Assembly (NCBI GenBank): GCA_026260175.1
Contig: JAKCWW010005169.1
Coordinates: 9,519 to 31,695, forward strand
Direction: 5' to 3'
Source: Reticulitermes lucifugus
Lineage: Eukaryota; Arthropoda; Insecta; Blattodea; Rhinotermitidae
Length of the DNA: 22,177 bases
Position numbers and translations under genes: made by a program. Shown one piece after another: positions 9,558-18,937 of this stretch; the stretch's first letter is position 1; each line of letters starts with the position of its first letter. Below the pieces are notes generated by a model. The model was not told the origin of the DNA. It saw nothing but the letters and a program-made list of their open reading frames with translations, and did not search any database.

Positions 9558-9793
9558 TTTTCATACATTTATACATTTAATTCCGTTGAATGCTTCTGGA
9601 GATGAAAACTGTTTGCAGAGAGACGAAAACAGCCTTCAGGTTAAATGTTTCCTTTATTAATTTGGATGACGAAAGAGCAATACCGTGCCTAATTAACTGC
9701 AAGGTACGGAGTCCTCCTTGAAACAAAAATCGCTGCTTTTATGAATCCCAAAGATCAGTCACCGAGTTGGAAAAAACCATTAAATTCTACCCT
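9558..9793. other. Unassigned spacer between retroelements
   Basis: A weak 21-base tandem duplication (GATGAAAACTGTTTGCAGAGA then GACGAAAACAGCCTTCAGGTT-like) lies at about 9601-9642. Otherwise no feature. It may hold the diverged 3' end of the LINE scrap that follows on the minus strand. Confidence 0.35.
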
Positions 9794-9865
9794 CAAGCAG
9801 TTAACGGCATATCCTATTTCTGTAGAATCCACTTTAATATTATCCTGTAACCTGCGCCTACATCT
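9794..9865 (-). pseudogene. LINE C-terminal scrap, RRR..DNIK motif
   Basis: The minus strand reads RCRRRLQDNIKVDSTEIGY and AVNCL in one frame over 24 codons. This matches the PRRRW.DNIKMD..E.G segment seen in the other LINE tails of this window (15632-15929, 20860-20945). Flanking parts of the ORF are not recognisable. It is a short dead remnant; the match is short enough that a search is wanted before it is trusted. Confidence 0.55.
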
Positions 9866-9984
9866 TCCGCTGCATGCACACTACATGTCTCTCCCACCTC
9901 ACCCCAGATTTATCACCCCAACAATAAAACGTTATAAAATCTGCCCTCATTAATGTAATATTATCCATCCTTCTACTTATTTAA

Positions 9985-10138
9985 GCAGGGGTGCACAATT
10001 CCCGGGCGGCGACTAAATTTTGTAGGGTGGCGCCTAATATTTGTGGGTCCTCGGTACGCAATTGTCTTCATGTCACTCTTCTGGCGGCTAGAATTTTGAG
10101 GTTGCTGCTACATTTTTGGAAAATCTGTGCACCCCTGC
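9985..10138. mobile_element. Short hAT-like inverted-repeat element (MITE)
   Basis: GCAGGGGTGCACA at 9985-9997 and TGTGCACCCCTGC at 10126-10138 are perfect 13-base inverted ends, and the symmetry loosely continues (AATTCC against GGAAAAT). CAGGGGTGCACA ends are typical in style of hAT-superfamily elements, which is recalled knowledge and not tested. The 154-base element has no coding capacity, so it would be non-autonomous. The inside carries four degenerate copies of a GGCG.CTAAATTTTG-like unit near 10006, 10026, 10083 and 10103. An 8-base target duplication is not clear: the flanks share CTACTT (9973 on, 10138 on) and CTTA.TTAAG, neither placed exactly at the ends. Confidence 0.72.
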
Positions 10139-10505
10139 TACTTCGTCTTACTTAAGCTCAAATATTACTCCAAATGCTATTCTCGAAGAGCCTCAATCAA
10201 GGACAGACCACAGGTGCAGCAGTGTCACTGGGTTCTACGGGTACTTTACAGAACAGTCTGGTTCCTAACTGGACCAAAAATCAGAGTAAGGTCCACTCAC
10301 AAGGGACTTCACACACATGCCGAAAAAAGCCGTGGGGCTGATGACTCAACATTTCAATTTACAGTTTCCTTATAAATTTCGCATCATTCACGAACAGTGA
10401 CATCCCAGAGACACTGTACAAAAAGTGTCAGGCCATTACGAAATTAAAGTAATATAAACATTCTGTAAGGTTATTGTATTTTTGGTTCAAGTTTTCGTGA
10501 GGAAA
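10139..10505. other. Unassigned sequence
   Basis: No supported feature. An 82-codon frame begins inside the inverted-repeat element and has no domain. Confidence 0.4.
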
Positions 10506-10800
10506 GTAGCAAAATTTATGGAACACAGTCGAACGTCTAAATGAGTGAAAAATTTGGAAATAACCCAAAGATACAATTAACGAAAAATGTAGAACACAAC
10601 CAAATGAAGAACGAATGAAGAAAGTAGAGCAGAGCTCAGCGACAGGAATGAAGGAAGTGAGGCAAATTCAAAAAACTACAAGAAGGGTAAAATGTAGAAC
10701 ACAGTTCATCTACAGAAGGAACTGTAATCGTGAAACGGTTAAAAGACGGAAGGAGTTATAAAATGTAAAAACACAATCAAACGATGAAATAGATGAGAAA
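10506..10800 (+). repeat. Decayed tandem repeat, AAAATGTAGAACACA motif
   Basis: Similar words recur in one orientation: AAAATTTATGGAACACAGTC (about 10511), AAAAATGTAGAACACAACCA (about 10583), AAAATGTAGAACACAGTTC (about 10689) and AAAATGTAAAAACACAATCA (about 10761). Each is followed by A- and G-rich sequence with GAA.GAATGAA-type words. The spacing of about 70 to 105 bases suggests an old tandem repeat of about 35 bases that has drifted and lost units. No coding potential. Confidence 0.5.
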
Positions 10801-11489
10801 TGGACCATGCAAGCAGAATACTGCACCTACAGTGTTTGTCTGCCAGACAGATTCACTGTCTTCTACGTAATTTCTTACCAGCAGAAAACGATGAGATTAT
10901 TAGATGGGAAGTCGATACTAGAGACACGACACGTCACGCAAGGCTTCGTAATTCTTGTAGCTGTCCGACACAAACTTGTCCGTATTTATTTCTTGTATCT
11001 GTACAGTACCGAATGCAGACAGCATGGTGAACATTAATGTAAAAAACCAGTTAAACGCAAATATAGGGGCAGTAATTAGACAGTATCACGAAGCTTGCTG
11101 GCGCAGGCACCTGACATGTCTGGTCAACGTGAAGCATTATATCTGATTTTTTGACTCAACTTAATTATAAAGTAATATTTGATAATGAAAGTATCGAAAT
11201 TAATTTTCTAGGGCGTCTTCATCAATAAAACAAACTCTAATTTTCATTTTTTTTAATGCCTCTCGTAATGAAATTCAAAACACTTGACTGCTGTTGTCTC
11301 ATGAAGCGCTATAAAAATTGCAGTAATATATTAAAGTTGGTTCCTCGCCCCGAAAAAATCACACTCCACTCTCTTACATATCGTAAGAACAATAATAATC
11401 AGAAAATTAAAAACGCAGAGTACATGTGGACCTAATTTCGAGTCCCTGCACGTTGAAAATGTGTGGAATACAAACTTACCATTTACTTT
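10801..11489. other. Unassigned sequence
   Basis: Two 76-codon frames start almost together (10800 and 10807) in different phases and look like chance. No repeat, RNA or splice-bounded exon could be supported. Confidence 0.4.
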
Positions 11490-11873
11490 TTAAAGAGGTA
11501 AGTATAATGAGTGACTGCAGACCAGAAGAAGGCCGAACAACCTATGTCGAATTGAATGATTTGAATCGGAATTCGGCATGAGATAGAATCTAAAATGACA
11601 AAGAGACACTTTCAGATACATCCGTCTTTTTCTCTCTATTTCGTAAAGTGAGACGAACGTCAATGAAAGCTTGCAAAAGTTAGGAGCTGTGTAGATGGTT
11701 TTCTTTTTATCACGGACACATAACAATGATACCCATAAAACTGCAGGAGCCTTCCTTTGTATGATATTACGCATCATGCATAACGAAAGACAAGCTGTAA
11801 TTTGGACGATGAAGAGAAGACAGAAGAAGACTGGAGCAAGTTTCTTCATCATATTATAATACTCCTTGGACAT
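11490..11873 (-). CDS. Unrecognised 127-codon ORF with hydrophobic start, doubtful
   Basis: I do not recognise this ORF. From its internal start at 11852 it reads MMKKLAPVFFCLLFIVQITA and then CLSLC, which looks like a secretory signal peptide: two lysines and then an uninterrupted hydrophobic core. The rest is Lys/Arg-rich and Ser/Leu-rich with no domain. About two ORFs of this length are expected by chance in a window of this size and composition, and the start overlaps a CTT-rich patch that by itself gives Phe/Leu/Ser codons. A possible first exon of a small secreted protein cannot be excluded; donor-like sites just after the hydrophobic segment (GTAATA) are weak. Confidence 0.18.
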   Translation of the reverse strand: MSKEYYNMMKKLAPVFFCLLFIVQITACLSLCMMRNIIQRKAPAVLWVSLLCVRDKKKTIYTAPNFCKLSLTFVSLYEIERKRRMYLKVSLCHFRFYLMPNSDSNHSIRHRLFGLLLVCSHSLYLPL

Positions 11874-11897
11874 AGTCTTTTGTTTCCATACACTTCG

Positions 11898-11917
11898 TCT
11901 TCTTCTTCTTCTTCTTT
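11898..11917. repeat. (CTT)n short microsatellite
   Basis: Six to seven CTT units with one TCG interruption at the left edge. It sits just upstream, on the minus strand, of the hydrophobic ORF ending at 11490. Confidence 0.88.
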
Positions 11918-12464
11918 TATTCTTTGTCCTTGAATATTCTCGTTCTAAGAAATTTGATCGACTGCGGGTGAGAGGGTGGGTGGGTTCAGTCTGTCTTGCA
12001 GTAATCTGACGGCCGAGAGACGTGACAGACGTCCTCCGCAGAGAACCGTGAAGAACGTCGACGTGCCCAGCTTTCAGTGGCGGATTTCATTCACAGCGAA
12101 TTCTTCCCTATTATCCCTTCTCACGCCTGCCAAGTAACATAATCCCCAGTAGCTGAAACTATAAAATGGACGCGAAGCATTCAGCGGCGTTACTACGAGT
12201 TACGAAAAACAATACCAGTCTTTCGAGCTTCTGCCACAGATTATAAAAGTAAGAGGAATTATGTGCGAAGTATAAACTGAGCAATAAAATAGTCTGTAAC
12301 CAATAACAACGTACTTGACAATATACTAAACATATTAAACGTTTGTCTGAGGCATTCCCTATCAAGAACGGGCTAAAACAGGGAGCTGATTTGTCGCAAT
12401 CTCGTTTCAAATTTACTTTAGATTACACCGTAAGAAATACCCAAGAAAACCACGAGGGAATGCA
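11918..12464. other. Unassigned sequence
   Basis: No supported gene or repeat. The 11980-12090 part is richer in G+C and CpG than its surroundings. An 83-codon minus frame at 12159-12410 has no recognisable motif. Confidence 0.4.
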
Positions 12465-12686
12465 AGTGAATGGGACATAGCTTATGTAGGATCTGACAAT
12501 GTTAGTTTGTTGAACTGGAACTGCACTGGACATATCAACTTCTAGAGTACCTGATTGCGTTAGATCGTTGAACTGGAAATGAATGAATATATGAGCTTCT
12601 AGAGTATCTGATATCATTGGATTGTTGAACTGGAACTGAATGGGACATATCAGCTTATACAGTAAATGATGACGTCAGTTTTTGAA
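12465..12686 (+). repeat. 57/58-bp tandem minisatellite, four copies
   Basis: Four head-to-tail units end in the shared word GTTGAA or TTTGAA: a shorter first unit 12465-12514, then 12515-12572 (58 bases), 12573-12629 (57) and 12630-12686 (57). Each starts CTGGAA(C/A)TG, followed by an ACATATCAGCTTCTAGAGTA-like core and CTGAT.TC.TT.GAT. Conservation between units is about 70 to 85 percent by eye. Although 57 is a multiple of three, the 58-base unit and stop codons break every long frame, so it is not a protein repeat. Confidence 0.85.
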
Positions 12687-13692
12687 CGGAAATATGAATA
12701 CCACAGAGGAAAACATACATACTATTAAATGCTGGAATACAAGGTTGGTCCACAAATCAACGCACAAAAATCTACGTGTGTGTTCATGCCTTGTCACCAG
12801 AATGTACGCCAAAACCGTAATACACAGACCGTTAACAAACCTCTCGAAAGCGTGGAAAATCGCAAATAGTTACTTGCAAAAAGAAAAGCAACAAATCAAA
12901 ATTACATTCGCTAAGAATTAATAGCATATTAATTCAATAAATGCTTGCTAAAATTTAGTTCTGAATCGTTTGTTTTCAAATCTTCTATAAAGAAAGGTAA
13001 GAACTAAAATATATAAAACTATAATTTTCGTTTTGTATGGGTGTAGACTTGGTTTTCCACCCGAAGAGAACACTGAGATGCTAACAACAGGGTGCCGAAG
13101 AGAACCCAAGGGAGTGGAAGTAACATGAGGATGGAAGAAACTGCATATGAAGGGGTTAATAACTCATAGTACTCACCAAATTAAAGCGGAAATGGGTATC
13201 AGAACAAAATCTTAACCACAGACTTAGGCGTAGAAGAAAATACCATATTAACGATATTAATACTAAAGAAATAAAGAATATGGACTGACGCCATACGGTC
13301 CAAATTATTATCCAGTATCGGACTCTTTGACAAGGGAAATCGGAATTCTTGCACAGCTGAGAAGCTATGATCTTCTCTGCTGTAAGGATTTAGTGCATGG
13401 GTTACTGTGTACGTTTGTTTATTCGTAATATTGTAGTTCAGCGGCACGATGAACACGATCGTTGAGTGATAGGTCTACCACAAAAATGTATAGCATTAAA
13501 TAAGAGAAATGAAGTCAGCACGAAGACACACTCCGTTAGTAGCAGTCTTCTCTGGACTGTGCAGCTGCTAATTGTAGAAAGCTAATGAAAATGATGGAGG
13601 TTTCTAAAACGAGGATCCTGAAACAAGTGGATGAACAGAAAACTTGGGATAGACAAAGACAAGAATATTGAAATAGGGGTCTGGGACACAAC
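12687..13692. other. Unassigned A+T-rich sequence
   Basis: No supported feature. A fifth, cut unit of the preceding tandem array may start at 12687 (CGGAAATATGAAT). A 79-codon plus frame (12682-12921) and an 85-codon minus frame (13199-13456) have no domain. Confidence 0.4.
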
Positions 13693-13717
13693 CTATATCT
13701 ATATCTATATCTATATC
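13693..13717. repeat. (CTATAT)n hexanucleotide repeat
   Basis: Four perfect CTATAT units plus one base. Confidence 0.93.
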
Positions 13718-13846
13718 GCAGATTACATTAAGTGATTGTGAAAGGACTTCTACAGACTACATAAAAAGAAAAATTTTAACCCTACAGAAACACCTCCGGG
13801 AAGATGGACCCAGTACTTCTTGACATGATTCTTTATTACTAGGAGC

Positions 13847-14283
13847 TCAGGCACTATACTGACTAGGCTAGAGTCCAGGCGGTCGGCCTTCGGTTCCCGG
13901 TAGGGCCAAGGACTCTTTCTTCGTCACAACGTCGAAATGGAAACTGAGGAACACGTAACCCCTGTCCAACGGCAACCGTAGACTCATTCCCCTAGGCCAA
14001 AGTTGTCGGAACGTGAAGCTAACGACTCATCTACACATATGTCTAGTGCCAAAATTAAGAATGCTGTCATCCTCGTCCTCCATAAGCCTTTGGCAGTTTC
14101 GCATTACCCGGCCTCCTGTACAATAAGTACCGGATCATTCCCGGTGGTAAAGCGGCCGGGGCGTGGCGTTGATCACCCACCCCCATCTAGCGCCGAGGTT
14201 AAAGAAAGAGTAGAGCTAAACCTCTACTCCCCCTCTGGGCCTTCATGGCCTGTTCTGGGGTGAACTTTACCTTTAACTTACCA
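13847..14283 (+). mobile_element. TTTACC-tail SINE, plus strand, with enlarged middle
   Basis: The right part (about 14105-14283) is the reverse complement of the minus-strand copies: GCCTCCTGTACAATAAGTAC, CGG.TCATTCCCGGTGGTAAA, GCGGCCGGGGCGTGGCGTTG, TAGCGCCGAGGTTAAAG, CCTTCATGGCCTGTTCTGGG, then a tail with TTTACCTTTAAC. The left part (13847-13930) looks like a worn tRNA head: ACTATACTGACTAGGCTAGA and GGTTCCCGGTAGGGCCAAGG in the B-box position. Between them are about 150 bases that other copies lack. The left edge is therefore less sure than the right; no target duplication was seen. Confidence 0.75.
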
Positions 14284-14967
14284 ATTTAAACGCGTTTTGT
14301 AGGCTATATACCCTATTGTAAAATGGGAACATGCAGAAGAAATATGTCACGGTCTGTTTTAGGTTAGGCTTACGTTCGCCCCATTTTATTGGGTGAGGAT
14401 GGCGTAAGTAAAACTATGAAAAACACTGATCACGGAAGTCGAACACGACAACATTACCATAGTATTGGTGGTAGGGCAGATGGTAATAATCCCACTGACC
14501 TTACACTGTTTACCGTATTACACTGAAACTTCAGGTGAATGGTAACGATGTCATTACGCAATATTTGTTGTTGATGAACTACAATTTGTAATCCGCCACT
14601 GAGCAGAATAAGAGAAATGAACAGAGATGTGGCCGGGTTAGAAGAAGATGATGATGGGAAGGAGGTGGAGGAGAAGGACCGGGCACTCGGTTGAAGGGCT
14701 GCAGTGGGGTGAGAGGAAAGACGTTCGCGGATCAATCTGTCAACCACTGTCCCGTGTCCCCTCAGGTTTCTATCTCCAGCTGCCTGCCTACTGACTCTTA
14801 TTGAATATCCAGCCCGCAGCAGTGGACGGATCCTATATGCTCATCTGACTCGACTCATTGCTCTTCATCTGCGTCCACAAACAATTAACAATTAAACGTT
14901 TAAAACGTATCTATGAATCGACAGATACAATATGCTTGGTCACAGAAAAGATAAATATTATGTACTA
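14284..14967. other. Unassigned sequence
   Basis: Nothing supported. TTAGGTTAGG at about 14351 is only two units of the insect telomere word and not a telomeric array. A 97-codon minus frame (14454-14747) is Ser/Pro-rich because it reads a GGAGG/GATGAT-rich patch. Confidence 0.4.
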
Positions 14968-15146
14968 CTTATTATTTTTAGGAGCATTGGTGGAATGATA
15001 GACAGGGTAAAACCAAAGTACTGGGAGAGAAACCTGTCCCAGTGCCACTTTGTTCATCACAAATCCCACACGGACAGGCCCGGGATCGAGTCATGGCCTC
15101 CGTGGCAAGAGGTCAAAGACGAACCACCTGTGCCACTGGCAAGGAT
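14968..15146 (-). mobile_element. Third-type tRNA-derived SINE, minus strand
   Basis: On the minus strand: CCAGTGGCACAGGTGGTTCG holds an A box (TGGCACAGGTGG), and CATGACTCGATCCCGGGCC holds a B box about 40 bases later. The body reads GTGGGATTTGTGATGAACAA, AGTGGCACTGGGACAGGTTT, CAGTACTTTGGTTTTACCCT and ATTCCACCAATGCTCC, ending with AAAAATAATAAG. This body differs from the TTTACC-tail family, so it is a separate SINE family. I have the impression of having seen it in other arthropods. No target duplication was found. Confidence 0.72.
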
Positions 15147-15190
15147 TGTTGTTATTGTTATTGTTACTGTTACTGTTATTATTACTATCA
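15147..15190. repeat. (TTG/TTA)n-like imperfect microsatellite
   Basis: Imperfect TTGTTA and TTACTG units follow directly after the head end of the minus-strand SINE. The overlapping Ile/Val or Leu-rich peptides are translations of this run. Confidence 0.85.
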
Positions 15191-15631
15191 TCTCAATTAT
15201 CTAGTAAATTAAAAACACCAACTAATTCCCCTGATGCTGTCTTGAGTACAATTACTCGTATATTCCAGAAAGAATCTTTACTTTAATTAGGTGGTAACTG
15301 TCTTAATCATTGGGAGGGAAGCACATACAATATTAATGTGTGTGCAGCGGTCTGCCCAGCAAACTTCAATGTCCAGAGTTCTGAATATTTAGAAACATTT
15401 GAAGCACAGTGTTTATTTACAACACATGTACTACGTTACTTAAATACATGCCCCACACTTGATGCCTGTAGGTTCCATGTTAACATTCCTGTTTTACTAC
15501 TGTAGCCCATCTGCTGGCACAAATGTGCAACTTGCTTGCTTAGTCAAAAACTATGGATATCCGAGAACAAATAACTACTTATTTGGGCCCACTAAAGAGA
15601 CCGTAACAAAAGACACTGAAAACTGCAGACC
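15191..15631. other. Unassigned sequence
   Basis: No supported feature. The last part may be the upstream, unrecognisable continuation of the LINE remnant that starts at 15632. Confidence 0.4.
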
Positions 15632-15929
15632 GAGGACCTCCACAATTTGTACTCTTCACTTAATATCGTTAAGAATATTAACAAATGAATGCGATCGGCG
15701 GGACATGTAATGTGCACAGGGGAAATGAGAAGTGCGTATAGAAATCCGTACACCATTTCAGTTCAAAAGCTTCAAGGTAGACCAAGGATACCTAGGGGCA
15801 GATCAAAAGATAATATTAAAACAAGTGTTCAGAGAAACAAAATGTTATGGCGTGGGCTTTATTCGACTCACTCGGTGTAAGTTGCAATGGCAGAGTTTTG
15901 CAAACTTTGTAATGGGTCTAGTGGGTTAA
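15632..15929 (+). pseudogene. LINE ORF2 C-terminal tail, broken
   Basis: One frame reads EDLHNLYSSLNIVKNINK, a TGA stop at 15686-15688, then MRSAGHVMCTGEMRSAYRN, QGRPRIPRGRSKDNIKTSV and on to 15877. Near 15840-15860 the match moves to the next frame, YGVGFIRLTRCKLQWQSFAN and FVMGLVG, ending in TAA at 15927-15929. The order (LH.LYSS, then AGHV.R.GE.R.AYR, then GRPR.R..DNIK, then DWI.L..DR.QWRA.VN.VMNL) is the standard end of a common arthropod LINE ORF2 with a cysteine-poor tail. The polymerase domain is absent. It is a 5'-truncated dead insertion with at least one stop and one frameshift. Confidence 0.85.
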
Positions 15930-16115
15930 ATAAAGTCGCATAATTTATGGACCAGCTGAGCAACTATAAACTTCTTAAAAAAAACATCCTGGATCATAAA
16001 CATCATCATAGCCAAAAGAGTCGTGATGTATTTGTTCTGAAATAACTAACTTCATGGAGCAGCGTCCCTTTAACAAGCTAACTGTTCCTCAGCTAGTCAA
16101 GTATTTCCCAGCATT
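15930..16115. other. Spacer between two convergent LINE tails
   Basis: About 185 bases separate the ends of a plus and a minus LINE remnant. It should contain their 3' untranslated parts, but I could not identify any shared sequence or poly(A) tail. Confidence 0.4.
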
Positions 16116-16305
16116 TTATGGAAGCCGAAGGTTCATTACCGTGTTCACAACAGCCCACCAGTTGCCCCTGTCCTGAGCCACAGCAATGCAGTCCACCGAC
16201 GCCTAAGTCTTCCAAGTGGACTATTGTCCTCAGGTTTCCCCATCAAAACCCTGTATGCACTTCTCTTCTCCCCGTCCGTTCCAAACATGGACTTTATTCA
16301 TAAGG
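16116..16305 (-). pseudogene. LINE ORF2 C-terminal tail, minus strand, internal deletion
   Basis: On the minus strand one frame gives [20 protein letters not shown] then GRLRRRWT. Another gives [20 protein letters not shown] then NLRLP and TAA (complement of 16116-16118). In related tails the segment W.DNIKMDLRE.G stands between RRRW and DWI, and here it is missing, so a deletion of about 45 to 50 bases joins the two frames. The upstream GHV region is degraded. This is the clearest match to the NLR(V/L)P ending of the family. It faces the plus-strand tail at 15632-15929. Confidence 0.85.
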
Positions 16306-18240
16306 TCTATGTCACTACGCACAGATACATTGTCTGTCAAACTGCTTTAGTGACTTAGACTGAACTACGTACGGACAATCAGCAATTAAATTGGTGGACT
16401 AATGCAATTTCGTCTACATCAGTTTACGATAACCGCTACATTACTTCAAACGGGTTGGTTGCAAAAAAAAAAAGTTTACACCACATAAAACAGAGCTGAC
16501 CAAGGTCTACAACTTTAGTCTGAAAACATTTTTAGATCGTGGAACTTATAATTACACTACTATCAACGCCGACAGCATTCAAATGGGAAATTGTTTAAAA
16601 AAGACACTGTCAAAAATATCTGACTTCAGTCAATATTAAACAGCAGAGACATGCTTCAGTCACAACTTGACCGAATGTAACATTTGGCGGTTGAGTGTTC
16701 TGGACTTCAGACGCAAAATAAACACTGGCACACACTTTGTAAACTTCAGTAATAGTTATCATTTCCATATTGCAGCCGCAAATTATATTTTTGCCACGAA
16801 CAGTTGGTCATATTTCGTGTAATCCATTATGAATGATCTCACAAATAAATACAACAAACGGACAGAGACGAACAGTGCAACTCCAGCAGCATACTCAGCA
16901 TACTAAGACACGTCCTGTCAGCATCTCTGACTTAAACAGCGAATTCGGCAGCGTACTGAAGCCAACTCTACAACTTGCTGCAATGTAACAAATGGACTGA
17001 CTCTGCCTGGTTGGATGCAAGGGTGCAGAAGTGGCGATGGAGGTCAAATGAGAAACGTCATTTTCGAATGCTGATGGTTACAGCTATTTTCCATTGAGTC
17101 AAGAACGTGTGTATGTGTATATCTGTTAGTAAATTGCACCTTTCCTTGCATTAATTAGCCTGTTTCATAAAAAACCATGAGGTATTTCTGAGGTCAACAA
17201 ATGAGATCCACTGTAATACAGAAACCAACAGATATAGCAGAACAATAACGCACAGTTATCAGATCCCACAAATATACCGCACAAGCAAGAAGTAATTATG
17301 TACGTAAATAAAGAACAATTATGATCCTCAACAGACAGGCTAATTGGCTAAACCGGTGACAGATATGCTCCCCTCCAAGCATAATCAGTATCGTTACATG
17401 ACCAACAGACTTTACCACGACAGCGGGTCTAGTCATTAAATCTTGTGTACATTCAGCGTATAAGCGACGCCCGATAAGTCAAGAGAACTAATCCCTGAGA
17501 TTGACTAAAAAGAAAAGAAGAAGAACCCAGACAAATTACGGTGACTGTTCAAAGCAGAAAGAACAACACCTTCTTGCGGCTGTCAGCTGTCCAGTTTTAT
17601 GCTGATGAATGGGATCCAGTGTTAAATATCTCCTCAATTTGTCACATTAGGTTATGAATTTGCTTGGGGGCAGCACTAGTGTGAAAGATTACTACTGCTT
17701 GCATGTTCCACTCTCGCGTTACAGACGGTATGATAACAGTGCTTATTTCAGAAAGAAAGAGATCTTTTCTCCGAACATGAAGGCATGTAAAAACGAGGAT
17801 AGTTGTGACTATGAGGGACGTTCTAACTGTTGGCTGAAACTGCAGCTTTTGAGGCCGGTAAGATGTTTACATATGTGACTAACGTTAAGAGAACGCAGAC
17901 ACTGGAAAGACAAGAATTATGTGCCAGACGATAAGGAAACACACGCAGAGCCTACTAGAAACACACGTCACATGAATAATCCACTCTAATGATGGACGCA
18001 GAAGGATCTTCTGAAACGTAGGTACACAACTGCTAGACTGCACGGTGTCACATGCCAAAAGAGAGTAAGTAATGTTCAGTGCCACAACCGTGGAGAACTC
18101 AGAAGACCATCAACAAACTGTTTATGGCAACGGTATTGTAATGACACAGATTCCATTACCCTTTATTGTTACAAGTCGTTCACGTTCGCTCCGGTCTTAG
18201 TAGACGCATTTCTTATTGAATTCCGCAACCGCTTGCTGTT
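16306..18240. other. Unassigned sequence, the longest feature-free stretch
   Basis: Almost 2 kb without a recognisable repeat, ORF over 74 codons or RNA gene. An A run of 12 near 16466 is the only simple repeat. It lies directly upstream of the candidate promoter at 18379, so regulatory sequence could be here, but I see no motif I would call. Confidence 0.4.
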
Positions 18241-18378
18241 TAACTGTCACTAACCCCACACCGCATTAGTTGACATATTATTTTACGTTAGCTTTGATTG
18301 GCTATCGATCAAGTGACTGTGTGAAGCTGGGACAATTTCTGTTGGTTCCGCGCCACATCGTGACGAAAATCTCGAAAT

Positions 18379-18386
18379 TATAAAAG
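18379..18386 (+). promoter_or_regulatory. TATA box of candidate first exon
   Basis: TATAAAAG matches the canonical RNA polymerase II TATA element. It lies 67 bases before the start codon at 18446, which places a start of transcription at about 18408-18412 and leaves a short leader of about 35 bases, as is common for small secreted insect proteins. A CCAAT-type ATTGG lies about 85 bases upstream (18296-18300) on the reverse strand. No strong initiator (TCAGT) is visible at the expected place. Confidence 0.4.
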
Positions 18387-18445
18387 CAGCCAATTTGTAC
18401 TTTTTAGACCTACTTTCGCGTATAGTTACGCCAAATTAAGGCATA

Positions 18446-18488
18446 ATGAAGAAAGGAATGTTCAACGTCATATTTCTACTGACACTAG
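18446..18488 (+). CDS. Candidate first coding exon of a secreted protein
   Basis: The ATG at 18446 has A at -3 and opens MKKGMFNVIFLLTL, two lysines followed by a hydrophobic run, the n- and h-regions of a secretory signal peptide. After the first base of codon 15 the sequence is TAG|GTGAGT, a full match to the splice-donor consensus (intron from 18489, phase 1). TATA box, short leader, signal-peptide start and phase-1 donor together are the usual first exon of small insect secreted proteins (odorant carriers, antimicrobial and cuticle peptides); which kind, if any, cannot be said. If not spliced, the frame runs only to a TGA nine codons further. The next exon is not proven in this window. 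I did not recognise the protein. Confidence 0.4.
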
Positions 18489-18937
18489 GTGAGTTTTGTT
18501 ACTCCACATTTATTTGAGTGTTTACTTACGCTAGTTATTCTCCCAAATTTTTAAAGACTTTGGCTGTCAAATTATTACGCAGTGATCATAGACAGGGTAC
18601 AGTGTCGTCCCGTTAAGTGCAGTCCCAAAGGTTCAGTACAAGGGTGTTTCCACAAAGTGGATTATTCATGTCATTTGTATATAGCGTACAATAAAGGAAA
18701 GCAATGGGAAATTTATCCAAATTATCAGCATAGAATACGCTACCATACCCCATACCAATGACGTACACCCAACTCAAGTAATGATTGTAGCCTGATATAC
18801 ACTAGAAGTTATATCAGTTTACAAGAGTTGTCAAACTGCACGTCAATAGTGGGCTCTTCTGCAAACCTACAATTTAGTCATAATTAAAGATGTGGTCGTT
18901 ATAACCAGTGGCCACGATGGTTACAATAATGTATTAT

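Noticed and set aside
9948..9985. Another LINE scrap on the minus strand (SRRMDNITLMR)
   Set aside because: The resemblance to RRW.DNIKMDLR covers only about ten residues with several mismatches.
12160..12190. A second TATA box (CTATAAAATGG) with ATTCAGC behind it
   Set aside because: The initiator-like word lies only about 20 bases downstream and no start codon with a sensible frame or donor follows.
14346..14362. Telomeric TTAGG repeat
   Set aside because: Only two units, which is not more than chance.
18320..18345. NF-kB-like site GGGACAATTTC upstream of the candidate exon
   Set aside because: It deviates from the GGGRNNYYCC consensus in the second half; one such match per few kb is expected by chance.
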